64,000 bases of DNA from Paralvinella palmiformis (taxonomy: Eukaryota; Annelida; Polychaeta; Terebellida; Alvinellidae): contig JAODUP010000127.1 of NCBI GenBank assembly GCA_025642065.1, positions 887,501 through 951,500 on the forward strand, in the 5' to 3' direction. Made by a program: the position numbers and the translations under genes. Position 1 is the first letter of the stretch; each line of letters starts with the position of its first letter. Shown piece after piece: positions 23,401 to 32,600 of the stretch. The notes beneath the pieces were generated by a model that was not told the DNA's origin, did no database searches, and saw only the letters and a program-made list of their open reading frames with translations.

Positions 23401-24073
23401 CAAATTCGTATAGTTTTTTAAATATATAATTACATACTTTACTATGTATAAGCCTAGCCCTAGGACTTTAGTAGACCCTCTAATTACAAGGTTACTCACA
23501 CAAAAGTTAAACTGTAAAACCAAAATTACATTTAGGCTGTTGTTACGTATCTGAGCATTGCAAATGTGTTCGTTGGTGATAAAGGTCCGAGCACTCTGTG
23601 TTCCTGGTGCTCATACGCAGAATAGCAAGCCGAGCATCAGAATCGTGTTTGTTAATGATCAGGATCCAAGCATTCAGCATCTGACCCATGCATCATCAAT
23701 ATTATTATACATCTGAGCAATTTCGTGAATGTTTTTAATTTTTCATCTGCTCGCATCAGTTTCAGAGATTTATAAGAAACGCATTATTTTATGGTTCCCG
23801 CAACCAAGGAAATATTATTTTCTACACTGACTATACTATTTATTCACTTTAAAAAATTCTAAGTGCGGTTTTTACAAAGGCAGTATTTTTTCCACGAGAT
23901 TGTGTCAAATTCAAGGACATTTCAAGGACCGGGAAAATGAATTTGTTATAGTACAGGTTTTCTAGGACACCTGGGGCTGGGAACCCCGATTATTTGTAAA
24001 GCCGCACGACTGTTCTATCGATCGTCTGTTTCTTTGATTTTCATTTGTACCTCTTCAAAATTATCAAAAGCAT
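8705..24073 (-). CDS. TFAM: mitochondrial transcription factor A, two HMG boxes and lysine-rich tail
   Basis: Packages mitochondrial DNA into nucleoids and activates mitochondrial promoters; acts in the matrix. Seven exons in minus-strand order: 24073-24051, 18720-18512, 17575-17505, 14189-14040, 12561-12466, 9242-9186, 9043-8705. All junctions agree in phase and the sum is 945 nt (314 aa). HMG box 1 spans about residues 53-118 (PPKPPVPVFLLFAIEKRPH, then MWRELPETEKD). A basic linker ends LAIKTKR. HMG box 2 spans about 157-222 (NKPKKPRGAFVIYYASQMK, EWQVMTEHEKEPYAERAK). Next comes EMKAWEERMQ, matching the conserved TFAM element after box 2. Residues 239-314 are a tail with 30 lysines in 76 residues, ending in an acidic cap; human TFAM has only about 25 residues here. 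The first exon (MLLIILKRRS) is the least certain part. Confidence 0.88.
9186..9242 (-). CDS. TFAM: TFAM exon 6
   Basis: 57-nt exon between ATCATTCAG and donor GAG/GTAAT. Encodes VFVKQVAQEWQVMTEHEKE, the second helix of HMG box 2. Too short to show up as an open frame, but both junctions are in phase 0. Confidence 0.9.
9866..10092 (+). repeat. dispersed repeat, copy 1
   Basis: Closely matches 29280-29509 in the same orientation. Shared landmarks: CACACTAACACAGTAGTG, GAGTATTTGGT, GGGACTGTAAAATAGACAAC and ATTGAAAAGGC. It has no recognised coding content, tRNA head or inverted ends. Confidence 0.75.
11150..11297 (-). mobile_element. tRNA-derived SINE, family 2
   Basis: Minus-strand reading: GGGACCCTTTGATGGTACAG, a tRNA-like A-box region, then GGGTTGCTGGTTCAAATC as B-box region, then the body with CCAAGGGAGTTATCTCC. 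Related copies at 13706, 18044, 46748, 56199 and 57812. Confidence 0.7.
11515..12151. mobile_element. piggyBac-like non-autonomous element (MITE)
   Basis: Ends are TTAAAGGGACAGTCCACC at left and the inverse of TTAAAGGGATAGTCCACC at right, one mismatch over 18 bp. TTAA at both ends (11515-11518 and 12148-12151) is the target-site choice of piggyBac-type elements. About 630 bp inside, with no ORF for a transposase. Confidence 0.75.
12466..12561 (-). CDS. TFAM: TFAM exon 5: start of HMG box 2
   Basis: 96 nt; acceptor CTTGAACAG and donor ACT/GTAAGAG. Encodes KLKSLNKPKKPRGAF and then IYYASQMKNRGTTPIT. Confidence 0.92.
12562..14039 (-). other. TFAM intron 4
   Basis: No exon seen. AT-rich; the only recognisable object is the SINE family 2 copy at 13706-13873. 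Confidence 0.6.
13706..13873 (-). mobile_element. tRNA-derived SINE, family 2 (best copy)
   Basis: On the minus strand: ACTCCGATGGCACAGTGGCT (good A box TGGCACAGTGG), TTTTGGGTTCAGATCC (B box), then the body ending in ACTCAACAACAACAAC. The ACA-rich tail marks the 3' end. Confidence 0.8.
14040..14189 (-). CDS. TFAM: TFAM exon 4: end of box 1 and basic linker
   Basis: 150 nt; acceptor TTCTCTTTTCAG and donor CGG/GTAAGC. Encodes RYREIFRLNKETYKQDYDTF, then an acidic-basic helix and KRKKKLAIKTKR. This matches the inter-box linker of TFAM. Confidence 0.9.
14634..14911. mobile_element. CAGGGTTC-ended short element (MITE-like), copy 1
   Basis: Left end CAGGGTTCATACACATT; right end is the inverse of CAGGGTTCGCACAGGTCC. 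The interior is full of TTCCAGGACTTTCCA-like and TTCAAGGACC-like motifs. No clean target duplication was found. A related right-end fragment lies at about 15060-15092. Confidence 0.6.
15908..16104 (-). pseudogene. C-terminal remnant of a transposon-borne protein
   Basis: Minus-strand frame of about 65 codons, ending in TAA at 15910-15908. It reads ALAKPADEFAEKAETTRIL, then KSNNLRTAKDKSQELADL and LNEKVQSLKD, a charged coiled-coil-like tail with normal amino-acid composition. It has no start and lies inside the 15575-16772 element, so it is probably a relic of that element's coding region. I cannot name the family. Confidence 0.4.
16222..16403 (+). mobile_element. tRNA-derived SINE, family 1
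   Basis: Starts TGGGCGCCTC, B box GAGTTCGAATCTC, body GACTTTGCTTCATTACC, end CAACAATCATCAA. Target duplication TCACAGAGCATTG (16209-16221) and TCACAGAACATTG (16404-16416), one mismatch in 13. Confidence 0.85.
17464..17500. repeat. (CT)n(CA)n microsatellite
   Basis: Lies just inside TFAM intron 3, 5 bp from the end of exon 3. Confidence 0.9.
17505..17575 (-). CDS. TFAM: TFAM exon 3: HMG box 1 middle
   Basis: 71 nt; acceptor TTTTACTTGCAG and donor GAT/GTAAGATG. The first two bases complete Gly78. Encodes ASTAQIGKQLGQMWRELPE then TEKD. A CT/CA microsatellite starts just inside the downstream intron. Confidence 0.9.
17576..18511 (-). other. TFAM intron 2
   Basis: Contains a (TA)n tract (17694-17715) and a truncated SINE family 2 copy (18044-18138). 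No other feature seen. Confidence 0.6.
18044..18138 (-). mobile_element. truncated SINE, family 2
   Basis: Plus strand shows GAAAATAAATCCCTGAAATAC, then GTTTACAGTGCAGTGCTCTA and ACCACTGTGCTGTCAAAT: head and part of body only. Confidence 0.65.
18512..18720 (-). CDS. TFAM: TFAM exon 2: presequence end and start of HMG box 1
   Basis: 209 nt; acceptor ATATTTATAG and donor CCAG/GTATGTA. Encodes a region rich in S, T, K and P, typical of a mitochondrial leader, then PPKPPVPVFLLFAIEKRPH. The frame stays open upstream of the first ATG of this exon to the acceptor, which is why a separate exon 1 is proposed. Confidence 0.82.
21679..21760. repeat. two tandem copies of a ~40-bp unit
   Basis: GCCTGATTTTCTGAGACC occurs twice, followed by an ATCTGATTTA-like stretch and GTATAAAAG. 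Confidence 0.7.
22064..22719. mobile_element. non-autonomous DNA transposon with TATAC...GTATAAGT ends
   Basis: Left end TACCATATATACTTGCGTAT (then AAGT); the right end read inward on the minus strand is TACTGTATATACTCGTGTAT (then AAGT). About 24 bp with four mismatches. Subterminal CGACTTATATGCCGG and GACTTATCTGCCGGG are also related. About 656 bp, no transposase ORF, superfamily not assigned. Confidence 0.65.
22801..22987 (-). mobile_element. tRNA-derived SINE, family 1
   Basis: Minus strand: GGGGCGCCTCCATGGTCTAG, then GTTCGAATCTCAG, then the full body to the CATCATCAT tail. Probable imperfect target duplication (TGCATGATCAA before, TGCACAATCAA after). Confidence 0.8.
24051..24073 (-). CDS. 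TFAM: TFAM exon 1 (proposed start, MLLIILKR)
   Basis: ATG at 24073-24071 on the minus strand, then seven codons and two bases before donor AG/GTACAA. The phase fits exon 2 exactly and gives MLLIILKRRSAHG, a hydrophobic-basic start suited to mitochondrial import. It sits just downstream of a CpG-containing promoter-like patch. The short exon and the moderate donor make this a proposal; the alternative start is the ATG of MIGMSG in exon 2. Confidence 0.5.
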
Positions 24074-24240
24074 CTTCTACTTTCAACCCAAATATAATTA
24101 GTAGACTACATGCTCGGCCGCCATATTTGAGCGGAAGAAATAGCAAACGAGGAATAATTGGCGCATGCACATTGAGTGCTCGGACCTATAACCCTGAGGT
24201 AGTGTTCCGATGTTCGGATACGTAACCACTTCGTTACATT
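24074..24240 (-). promoter_or_regulatory. TFAM: probable TFAM promoter and 5' UTR
   Basis: The only CpG-richer patch in its neighbourhood. On the minus strand it holds an NRF-1-like near-palindrome (GTGCATGCGCC), an ETS-like element (CTTCCGC, the GGAAG core reversed) and a YY1-like AATATGGCGGCC. The last ATG opens an 8-codon upstream ORF at 24124-24098 (MAAEHVVY, stop). NRF-1 and GABP control TFAM in mammals; using the same factors here is inference. Confidence 0.45.
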
Positions 24241-25388
24241 TATTATCGCTCATATACTCATCTCAGAATAAGACAAAGTTACTGCAATACGTAATGCCAT
24301 GCTAATTCTTGATAACAGTCATATTTATGGAATACATAAAAACTAATATTTATCACACCTGAAACATGTCTGACTAATTCTTGTTGAGATTTTCAAAAAC
24401 AAAATCCCTCCCAACGAGGTCATACTGCATAAGCTCGACCAAGAACGTGATATTTCCAATTTGTTAATTAAATAAAACAAAGTTGTTCTACTTGTAAGCG
24501 TTAGATCTATGTTTTATAAGATACATCAAAAACACAGTGTACAAAAGGAATATGTCATGATAAAATGTGGTATAATATGAGAATGATTGAAATTAGTGCA
24601 TGTAGTAGAGTATATTATAGTAGAGTCTATATATATCTATACTAGATCTACTACTCCAAGGATAGTAGATCTATTTATTTTCATTTACAGAATTTGAGTT
24701 GTTATGATTAAATATACTAATTATACAAAGTTCACACTAGAAACAAGTTTTCGTGTGTTAGTCTTTTAGAACAACAAACATTGTCAAGCAATAAAAACAA
24801 GCAGTAGGTCGAAAATGAAACAACAATACATATTGCATTCTCTTAATATAGGATGTAATATTAAGATTTTCGAGTATAGATATTATATACATCTATATAA
24901 ACAGAATATTTTAGTAATGACGTGACAAAAATATGATTTGGTGGTGGGTGACATCCTCTTCAGCATTTGCAATACGGAAATTTATGAAGATAGCACTTTG
25001 GTGAAATACTCCCGCACTCTTGATGAGGGATCCTTAAATGTTTCACTATATTACGTATGTTTGTAAACGTTCAGACATTTCATGTTTTCAATATTTATTT
25101 TATAAATATATTAAATTAAATATATATCTCCTATCTGAGTTCATAGTTTTATCTTTTATTATATTAAGACAAAGATACTTAGCCGCAACCCACGCAAAAT
25201 ATTTACATGTAGAAAGGGTCCCTCTGACGTCAACATTTATGCTGATGTGACAGACCCTTTAGACTAGTAGGCAGGTGTGGTAGTTACATATATGTAATAT
25301 TTTTATTTTCTTTGAGTTATATACTTACGTCTACTGTTTTGTTACACAAAATAGAGAAATAACCAGTGTAACACACCTACTTCGAGAT
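24241..25388. promoter_or_regulatory. TFAM-CPE divergent intergenic region with full CRE near CPE
   Basis: Between TFAM exon 1 and the CPE start, with no ORF of note. A perfect palindromic cAMP response element TGACGTCA lies at 25225-25232, about 157 bp before the CPE ATG. It sits in an imperfect inverted repeat whose arms are AAAGGGTC and GACCCTTT, with a half-site-like TGATGTGAC in the other arm. Function is inferred. Confidence 0.4.
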
Positions 25389-25623
25389 ATGAACGTCATT
25401 CCCCTGCTGTTGGCCCTTGGCCTATGCTATACAGGGTCAATATGTAAGGGATTTGAGATTGCCCATCATCACAATTATGAAGAAATGCTACAAGTGATGG
25501 AAGATGTGGCTGAAAAATGTCCAAATATTACATATCTGTACAGCATTGGAGAAACAGCTGGGAATAAAGGCAGAGAATTGGTTGTCATTGTCTTGTCTGA
25601 TAATCCTGAGAAGCATGAAGTTG
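25389..25623 (+). CDS. CPE: CPE exon 1: signal peptide and start of catalytic domain
   Basis: ATG after [24 protein letters not shown] is the signal core, followed by the [12 protein letters not shown] start of the M14 domain. Donor GTTG/GTGAGT, phase 1. Confidence 0.95.
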
Positions 25624-26624
25624 GTGAGTAGTTCTACTAAATAGTAAATTATAAATAGCAGTGTAACTTGTTTATTCAGTCTTGCTTAATTAGTGTGCGT
25701 CCATGCTATTACACTCCCACGCCCGCACAGGCTACAGCCATCCATATGGTAATTTGTGTGAGCAGTTGATTATCATTGAATGATGAATAATATTATTTTA
25801 TCTAGAAAACATAAATTTCATTCCAACCATATACTTTAATGAGAAATAAGACTGTTGCCAGGTTGACTATTTGTTAATTTCACTTCTCTTCTGCTGATTG
25901 AATTAGTAAATTGTGATTCTAGGGAATATTTTTAAAACATGGTACTTTAAACCTCCAGATTGTAAGCTCTAATCTAACTCGTGTACTTATATTTGTGGAT
26001 GTTCCTTTGGAAATTGTTATGAACTATCTGAAAGACCACCAATAAAACTACAGAAACCACTTACTATTTCCCTTTCATAATTGAAATAGAATGCCAATAT
26101 ATATTTCAATTATGATTCAAATCACAATTTATTATGCATTTATCTTTCAAAATTTTAAAGTAACAAGGTGTTTTTAAAACAAAAACTGATAGATAAATTG
26201 GGAATATAGACATAAGGAAGTTTAATGTCATAATTCTTCTTTGGTAATTAGTCCTGATATAATATGGCCACTATTAATAACATATTTACAGCTGATAAAG
26301 TAATTCTTTATTTTCTTAGAAATTTATTTTCATATTATTATCAAGAAAACAGTTTTATATAATATAAATCTATTGACCCATGATAATTTATTTATTTTTC
26401 TCTCATCATGCTTAAATATTGCCTAAGTGTGTTAAAAAATTTCTGTATTTAATTTAAAAATGTTGCTATATAATATAAATATTTATTTACATAATAATTT
26501 ATATATCAGTGAATATAACTAACATTAAACTATGCATTAAAAATCATTTATTACTTGTTGAAACATTTACAGACAAGATATAGCTGCCATTAACAATGCT
26601 TAATTCAAATGGATCAGCTCTTTT

Positions 26625-26666
<42 letters not shown>

Positions 26667-29600
26667 ATATATATATATATAAGCAGTGCAATGTGTTATC
26701 AGAAGTTCTCAAAACCAATCAGCACAATGCATACCTGAGAATACAGTCCAGACATGGGATCAGTCCAATTTCAGAATTGGAATTGGTTGTCAATTCCAGC
26801 ATTGGATTTGATTATTTAAAAAAAATGAATTGGAATTGATAAATTATATTTGGAATTGAAGTTTCCTGCAAAAAAATTTAATCTACAAATTAATTCATCA
26901 TTTAATTTTTTAATTCACAAACATTTCTCCCATGACAATCCTACTTAGAATATATACTTCTTGGAGTCTGTATTCCAAGTAGGTACTCAGAGTACCTACT
27001 CATTGTATAAAGTAGTAGGTAAAATGAGTCTGTAAAAAATGGAATTGGAATTGATACATTTGGAATTGGATAAATTTGAATTGGAATTGACAAAATTGAA
27101 ATGACCCCATGTCTGGTATACACTCTTCTGATAATGTTTAATCAAATTTTACCCTGGTAGTGTTTATCTTAGCAGCAATAATGTACCGGATGGACAAGTT
27201 TATGATAAAAATATTATTGTGTTAGTCAGAGTTGTTTGATTTAAATCATTTGATATAACTTATTGAATTAAATCTTGATTTAAATTATGATTTAAATCAC
27301 TGCAATAAAATTTTTTTTATTATGTTTTATTGATTTGTTCCGACTAACCGGTAATTTAATTTTTATGATTATTTCATTTATTGTTATTGATTAAATACAA
27401 AAATTATATCTTAAAATTGTTATTTAAAATCAATCATTGCTCGATAATTACTTTTGGATATATTTATTATTAAATTGCAAATAAATTTCAACACCATGTC
27501 TATAGTCATACTATCAGTGACAATTCTCAGAAGTCTATAGTTGGGTCATCTTGGGAGATCAAAACAATAGAAGGTGTTAAGTGAAGCCACACTGGTTCAG
27601 TTTTGTAAATTGAATTAATTTAGGGATGATCCAACACATGAGGTCACATTTTTTTCTATGCATTTAGGGGATCATTGAGTTAATATTAAGTTCTTGGTAT
27701 TTAGCCAATATAGGCATATAAGGGGTAAACATACACAAAGATTCACTATTGATAGTTATCTCATACTGAATACATATCAGAAACAAATTCTGACTCTGCA
27801 ACTTTGAGGTTATAGTATTATGTATTTTATCACTAAATATTGATACTCATCAAATTCACAATGTCTGGCAGAAAACGGGATGGTGTGTGGTTATGCTTTG
27901 ATAAGACTAAAGTTGTGCAGAAAGCAATATGTTATTGCCAGTATAAAAACAAATCATGATGTTTTCCAACCCAGGTGTTAGTTAAGGTGAATTCTTTTAG
28001 GCTTGCTTGTATTTGTCCTAGAGTCGCACCAAGGTCTTCACAACTAACCCATTCAAGCAGAACCTGGCTGTATTAATAATATTAGTCTTTACAACTCATA
28101 AATGGTTATAGTCTTTCATGTCTCGAATGAAGATTGATTTGGTAATTAGTACTTGTTTAGTGCATTATTGATATTTAAAACTAGATAATGTTGTTTACTC
28201 CTTTATGTTGCATCTGTTCTAGTTGTCTTTCATTAAAATCCTGTTGGTTCGGTTCAACACTCAAAAGAATTTTGTTATGCTTTCCTATGTGAGCAGTGGC
28301 ATTATCAAATATAACGACCATAAAAGAATAATGAGAAAATTTTAATAATTAAATGAAGGGAAACATTTTCTATATTAAAATTATTCATATTTTCTAGTAT
28401 TTTACCAATAATTCAGTTTAACAAGGCAAACAAATATCATATTGTAATGCCACAAAGTGTAATAACAAATGCTTAGTTTTCAAAATGTTATGGAAAAGAG
28501 GATCATAGATTTTGACAGACGTTCAGGGAAGGAAAAGATCTACATTGTTGCTTTTGCTTTATATGATGTGCAACTTGGTTAGCTTGAATTTGATTTCTAG
28601 TTAAAAGCTTGTATGAAAGTGTTTAAATTATAACTAAGTTAGAAGTATTATTTAGTTAAACATTTATTGTTAGATCACTTAACAGGCCTGTAGAAATATT
28701 CTTACATAAGCCTGGCATGAAAATCACTAGATGCGGCACTATAAAACTACCTGCTTACTTGGTGACACATTATTTTGTATTCTGTTACAACAATGTACAA
28801 ATTTCAAAACAGCATGCAGGGTTCAAATTTAATGCTATCAAGGTAAATATAAACAATACAGGATGAACATATTCTCAGCTCTCTTGTGAGTGCTTATTTC
28901 TGGCAGTAGGCCTAGTCTCTACTAGTATGTTGTGAAACTGGCTACAAAATATCTGCCAGTTGAGAATTTCTGATTTGAGCAGATCAGTATTGCACATTCA
29001 ATTGCTATTCCAACCGACATTAGATACATATAGCGCTGTGAAACAAGGGTATAACTCAATTGACTGTTATATGTTTTGTTCTGTTTTCTTGAGTACATGC
29101 TATCAGTGTTTAAATGTGATGTCATATGGAAGACAGTGAATGGTAGGCATCCTTCTCTTGCCAAGAAACCAGTAAGGAACCATACAAATGATGACCTTTC
29201 CAAGATCATTTGCCACAGCATTGCTGGAGGGAGGTGTGGATGCAGGGAGGGTAGTGGTGGTGATGAAGAGCTGTCTGCGGGGTAGTGGTAGTCACACTAA
29301 CACAGTAGTGATCCTTCTCCATTGGAAGGGGGGACGTTAGGGCTCTCCCCTGAAAAAAAAATGGGGAAATGGAGTATTTGGTACATTCTAGGCCACTTTT
29401 TCGCCAAAATCCAAGTAGCCGAACAATTTCCTGCTGATAAAATAGATGACGAGGGACTGTAAAATAGACAACATATAGCGTTGGATGTCGGCTGCTTATT
29501 GAAAAGGCGGTGTATGGGGAAATAATCATTAATGTGTGCGATATAGCCGTGAGTGAGTGGGATGTATGCATCAGACATAAAAATGATTATTAGTCTAGTT

Positions 29601-32600
29601 TGGGGGGCAATCTAGTTGCCATTGTTTTGTTGGCATTACGTGCATTTAAATGGTTAGATATGGTTTGCATTTATAATACGGCCTGCTTGAAAAAATAGCT
29701 GCTAATGTTAATGAATTGATAAAAAACGAATCCATGCCAATCATTAGTAGATAATACAGGACCTTTGTTAGCCGTTTTGATTTGCTACAATGTTGTGTAC
29801 ACAGGCTAAGCATTATAATTTGTAAGCCATATGATGTTAATTTGTGTAATGGTAGGTGTAAAAGTATTACGTCACAAAGACTTGTTTTGCAAATTTATTT
29901 TTGCATAGCAACAGCTGCTAGGGAAGTTTTATCATTTATTTTGGTTCATCCATATGTCATCTGCAAAGGTTATCATCTTAATACAATGTGGAGCTATCTC
30001 GAGCATCAAGGTGTTATTTTTCTAATTATGTATTCGGTATTTTCTGTAGCTGCGTTATATGGGGAAAATGTTTCTGGTGTTTAGATGACATCTGTGAGCT
30101 GTGGTTAAGTTTATATTTGCCGGTTGATAAATATTTTGTAGTTCTACTCATCACCGAAAAGCAAAAATGTATGGAAAGGTTTCTGTGTTGTACACTCAGG
30201 GTTGATTAGTAGGAAGTTCACCTCAAATGTATATTACCTACTTTTCAGGAGAGCCAGAGTTTAAGTATGTGGCCAACATGCATGGGAATGAGGTGGTTGG
30301 TAGAGAACTGGTCCTTGATATGATCGTTTATTTGTGTGATCAGTATAACAGAGGCAACAAGACCATACAGAAGTTGATTGATACAACTCGAATCCATATC
30401 ATGCCTTCTATGAATCCTGATGGCTGGGAGAAAGCTGATGGGAATCAAGTAACTATAATAGTCTTCAGTTAATGCTGTTGACACTGTATTTATGCATCAT
30501 TTATAAATTAAATACAATAACATCTATCTGTTTTACATTTACTTTAAGCAGATTAAGGCTTGTCAACATCAAGAGAAGCTTTACTTTAAGTTAGAAGACA
30601 GTAAAGAATATACTCTAGTAGTTATTATAATATTTTTTTTATCTTTCCACGTTGTACTCTTAGCTTGTTTATGCAGTCTATCATTTTTTGTTCTTCCTAT
30701 TGTTTGTTTATAGGCAGGAAAAGACTGGTTAGTGGGTCGCAGTAATGCCAACAATGTGGATCTGAACAGGAATTTCCCTGATCTCGATTACAAGATTTAT
30801 CATGACCAGTCCAAGAACAATCATCTCGACTTTCAATACAGTCCAGTGGTATGTCTGCCCAAATTTGGTTTTAGTACGTTACCTAGCAGAACTAAATCTG
30901 TAAATGGGAATTGTACGAGAAACAGATAATATCAACATCAGTGTGATACCGGTGTTAGGAAGTGTTCACTAGGTTACATAAATTAAAGTATGAATAGATA
31001 CCATATACTGAAATGCTTTGAATGCTTTATGTTTACTTGTAGCAGAGTGCTATACAAGATTGAAAAAAAGGCATAACAAATTAATCATTTAGAACTATTG
31101 TCAACTCGTTGGTGTCAGGGTTGTAATATATTTTAGCAAAAGTATCAGGTGAAGACTAAATATTATGCAATAGTTGAATGGTGAATTATTAACTTTTGCC
31201 ATGTATGTGTTTTATATTTGTGAAGTTATTGTGTCTAAACCTTTTATTTCGCTGACAGTTTCAACCTGAGACTATGGCAGTGATGGATTGGATCATCAAC
31301 ACGCCCTTTGTCTTGTCTGCTAACCTTCACGGAGGCGATCTGGTGGCTAACTACCCATACGATGAGAGCCGCAGTGGAAATAAGCAGGACTATGCCAAGA
31401 GCCCAGATGATAACACCTTTGTGTAAGTTGTGGCTGATTATTCAGGTGACTGAATGGCAGAGAAGAATGAAAGAGCTGCCAATCTTTATGCCTCTTTTTC
31501 TTTATGAACCCATTGGTGAACTCATCCATTATAAAAGTGTCTTGTCAGACATCAGGATTTCTGTCTATTATGTGCCATGAAGAACTGTACATATGATTAA
31601 CAGAGAAATGAAAATAAGGTTTGATTATGTAGATCTTTACATTGGTGGTAAAGTCCTTAAACATTTCAGAAGACACTCATCACCCTGAGGATAATGGTTT
31701 TGGAGCAATTTATTACGAGATCTCATGCAGTAAACATTCTAAACACATCTGTATTAAGAGTAATAAATTGTTCGCTTTTAAATAATGTTTTACAAATGGA
31801 CCACTCAGTTCTCCATCCCTATGCATCTTAATGTTCCTGCTCATTGGTCAGATGCCTTAGTACACAGTAAGGATATTTTTCTAAAAGCTGTGAAAAGGAT
31901 GGATGGATGAATGTTGTTTAATGACGCATCAGCACAATTTAGGCCATTCAGTGTCTTAGAACAAAAACTGTGGAAAGATTACATATTGTTTTATGTTTAG
32001 GTATCTGGCTGAGTCTTATGCTGAAAATCACAAGGAGATGAGTGAATCACATGAACCATGTGAGCCTATGGATGAGGGAGATGACTTCGGTGAAAAGGGA
32101 GGAATTACAAATGGTGCCGAATGGTACTCTGTTTCTGGAGGTATGCTTTTAAATGACATACAGCAACAGCTATCCTTTTTACCCTGTTTCCCCCTAATCT
32201 GAAAGGATTGACCTTGTTTTAGCTGATATAATTGTTTTAAAATATTTATGAACTGGTGTTAATGTATGAGGGTGCTTTGGTGAAAAGCAGTGCTCAAAAT
32301 TATGACCTGGTTTCTACTACTCTTGCTATTTATGACCTGTTAATCTAACTGATTATAGATCCCTATTTAAGAATTAAATTTTACTTTCATATGAGATATG
32401 AGATGCAAGATTGTAATTTTCTCATTTTCAAACACAATAGTTGGCACTATTCTTAAAATCTTTCAATGTGAGTTTAAATTTACAGTTTATTAACATAAAA
32501 ACTATGTCCTAACTGACTTGTCTCAGCTTCATGTCTAATGTGTAAATGTACTTAAATTATATCCGCTACTGCAGGAATGCAAGACTTCAACTACTTGGCT

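Larger units (their letters stand above)
18721..24050 (-). other. TFAM intron 1
   Basis: 5.3 kb with no supported exon. It contains a CAGGGT-family fragment near 19905-19990, a (TA)n tract at 21004-21027, a 43-bp tandem pair at 21679-21760, an inverted-repeat element at 22064-22719, a SINE at 22801-22987 and a TTCAAGGAC-rich fragment at 23905-23990. Confidence 0.5.
25624..30248 (+). other. CPE intron 1
   Basis: 4.6 kb with no exon supported. Contains a CA/TA microsatellite (26627-26680), a hAT-like MITE (26748-27116), a GATTTAAATC-rich patch (27236-27300) and copy 2 of the dispersed repeat (29280-29509). Confidence 0.6.

Noticed and set aside
29206..29578. 121- and 93-codon minus-strand ORFs
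   Set aside because: They overlap in different frames across the dispersed repeat shared with 9866-10092, where the frame is not kept.
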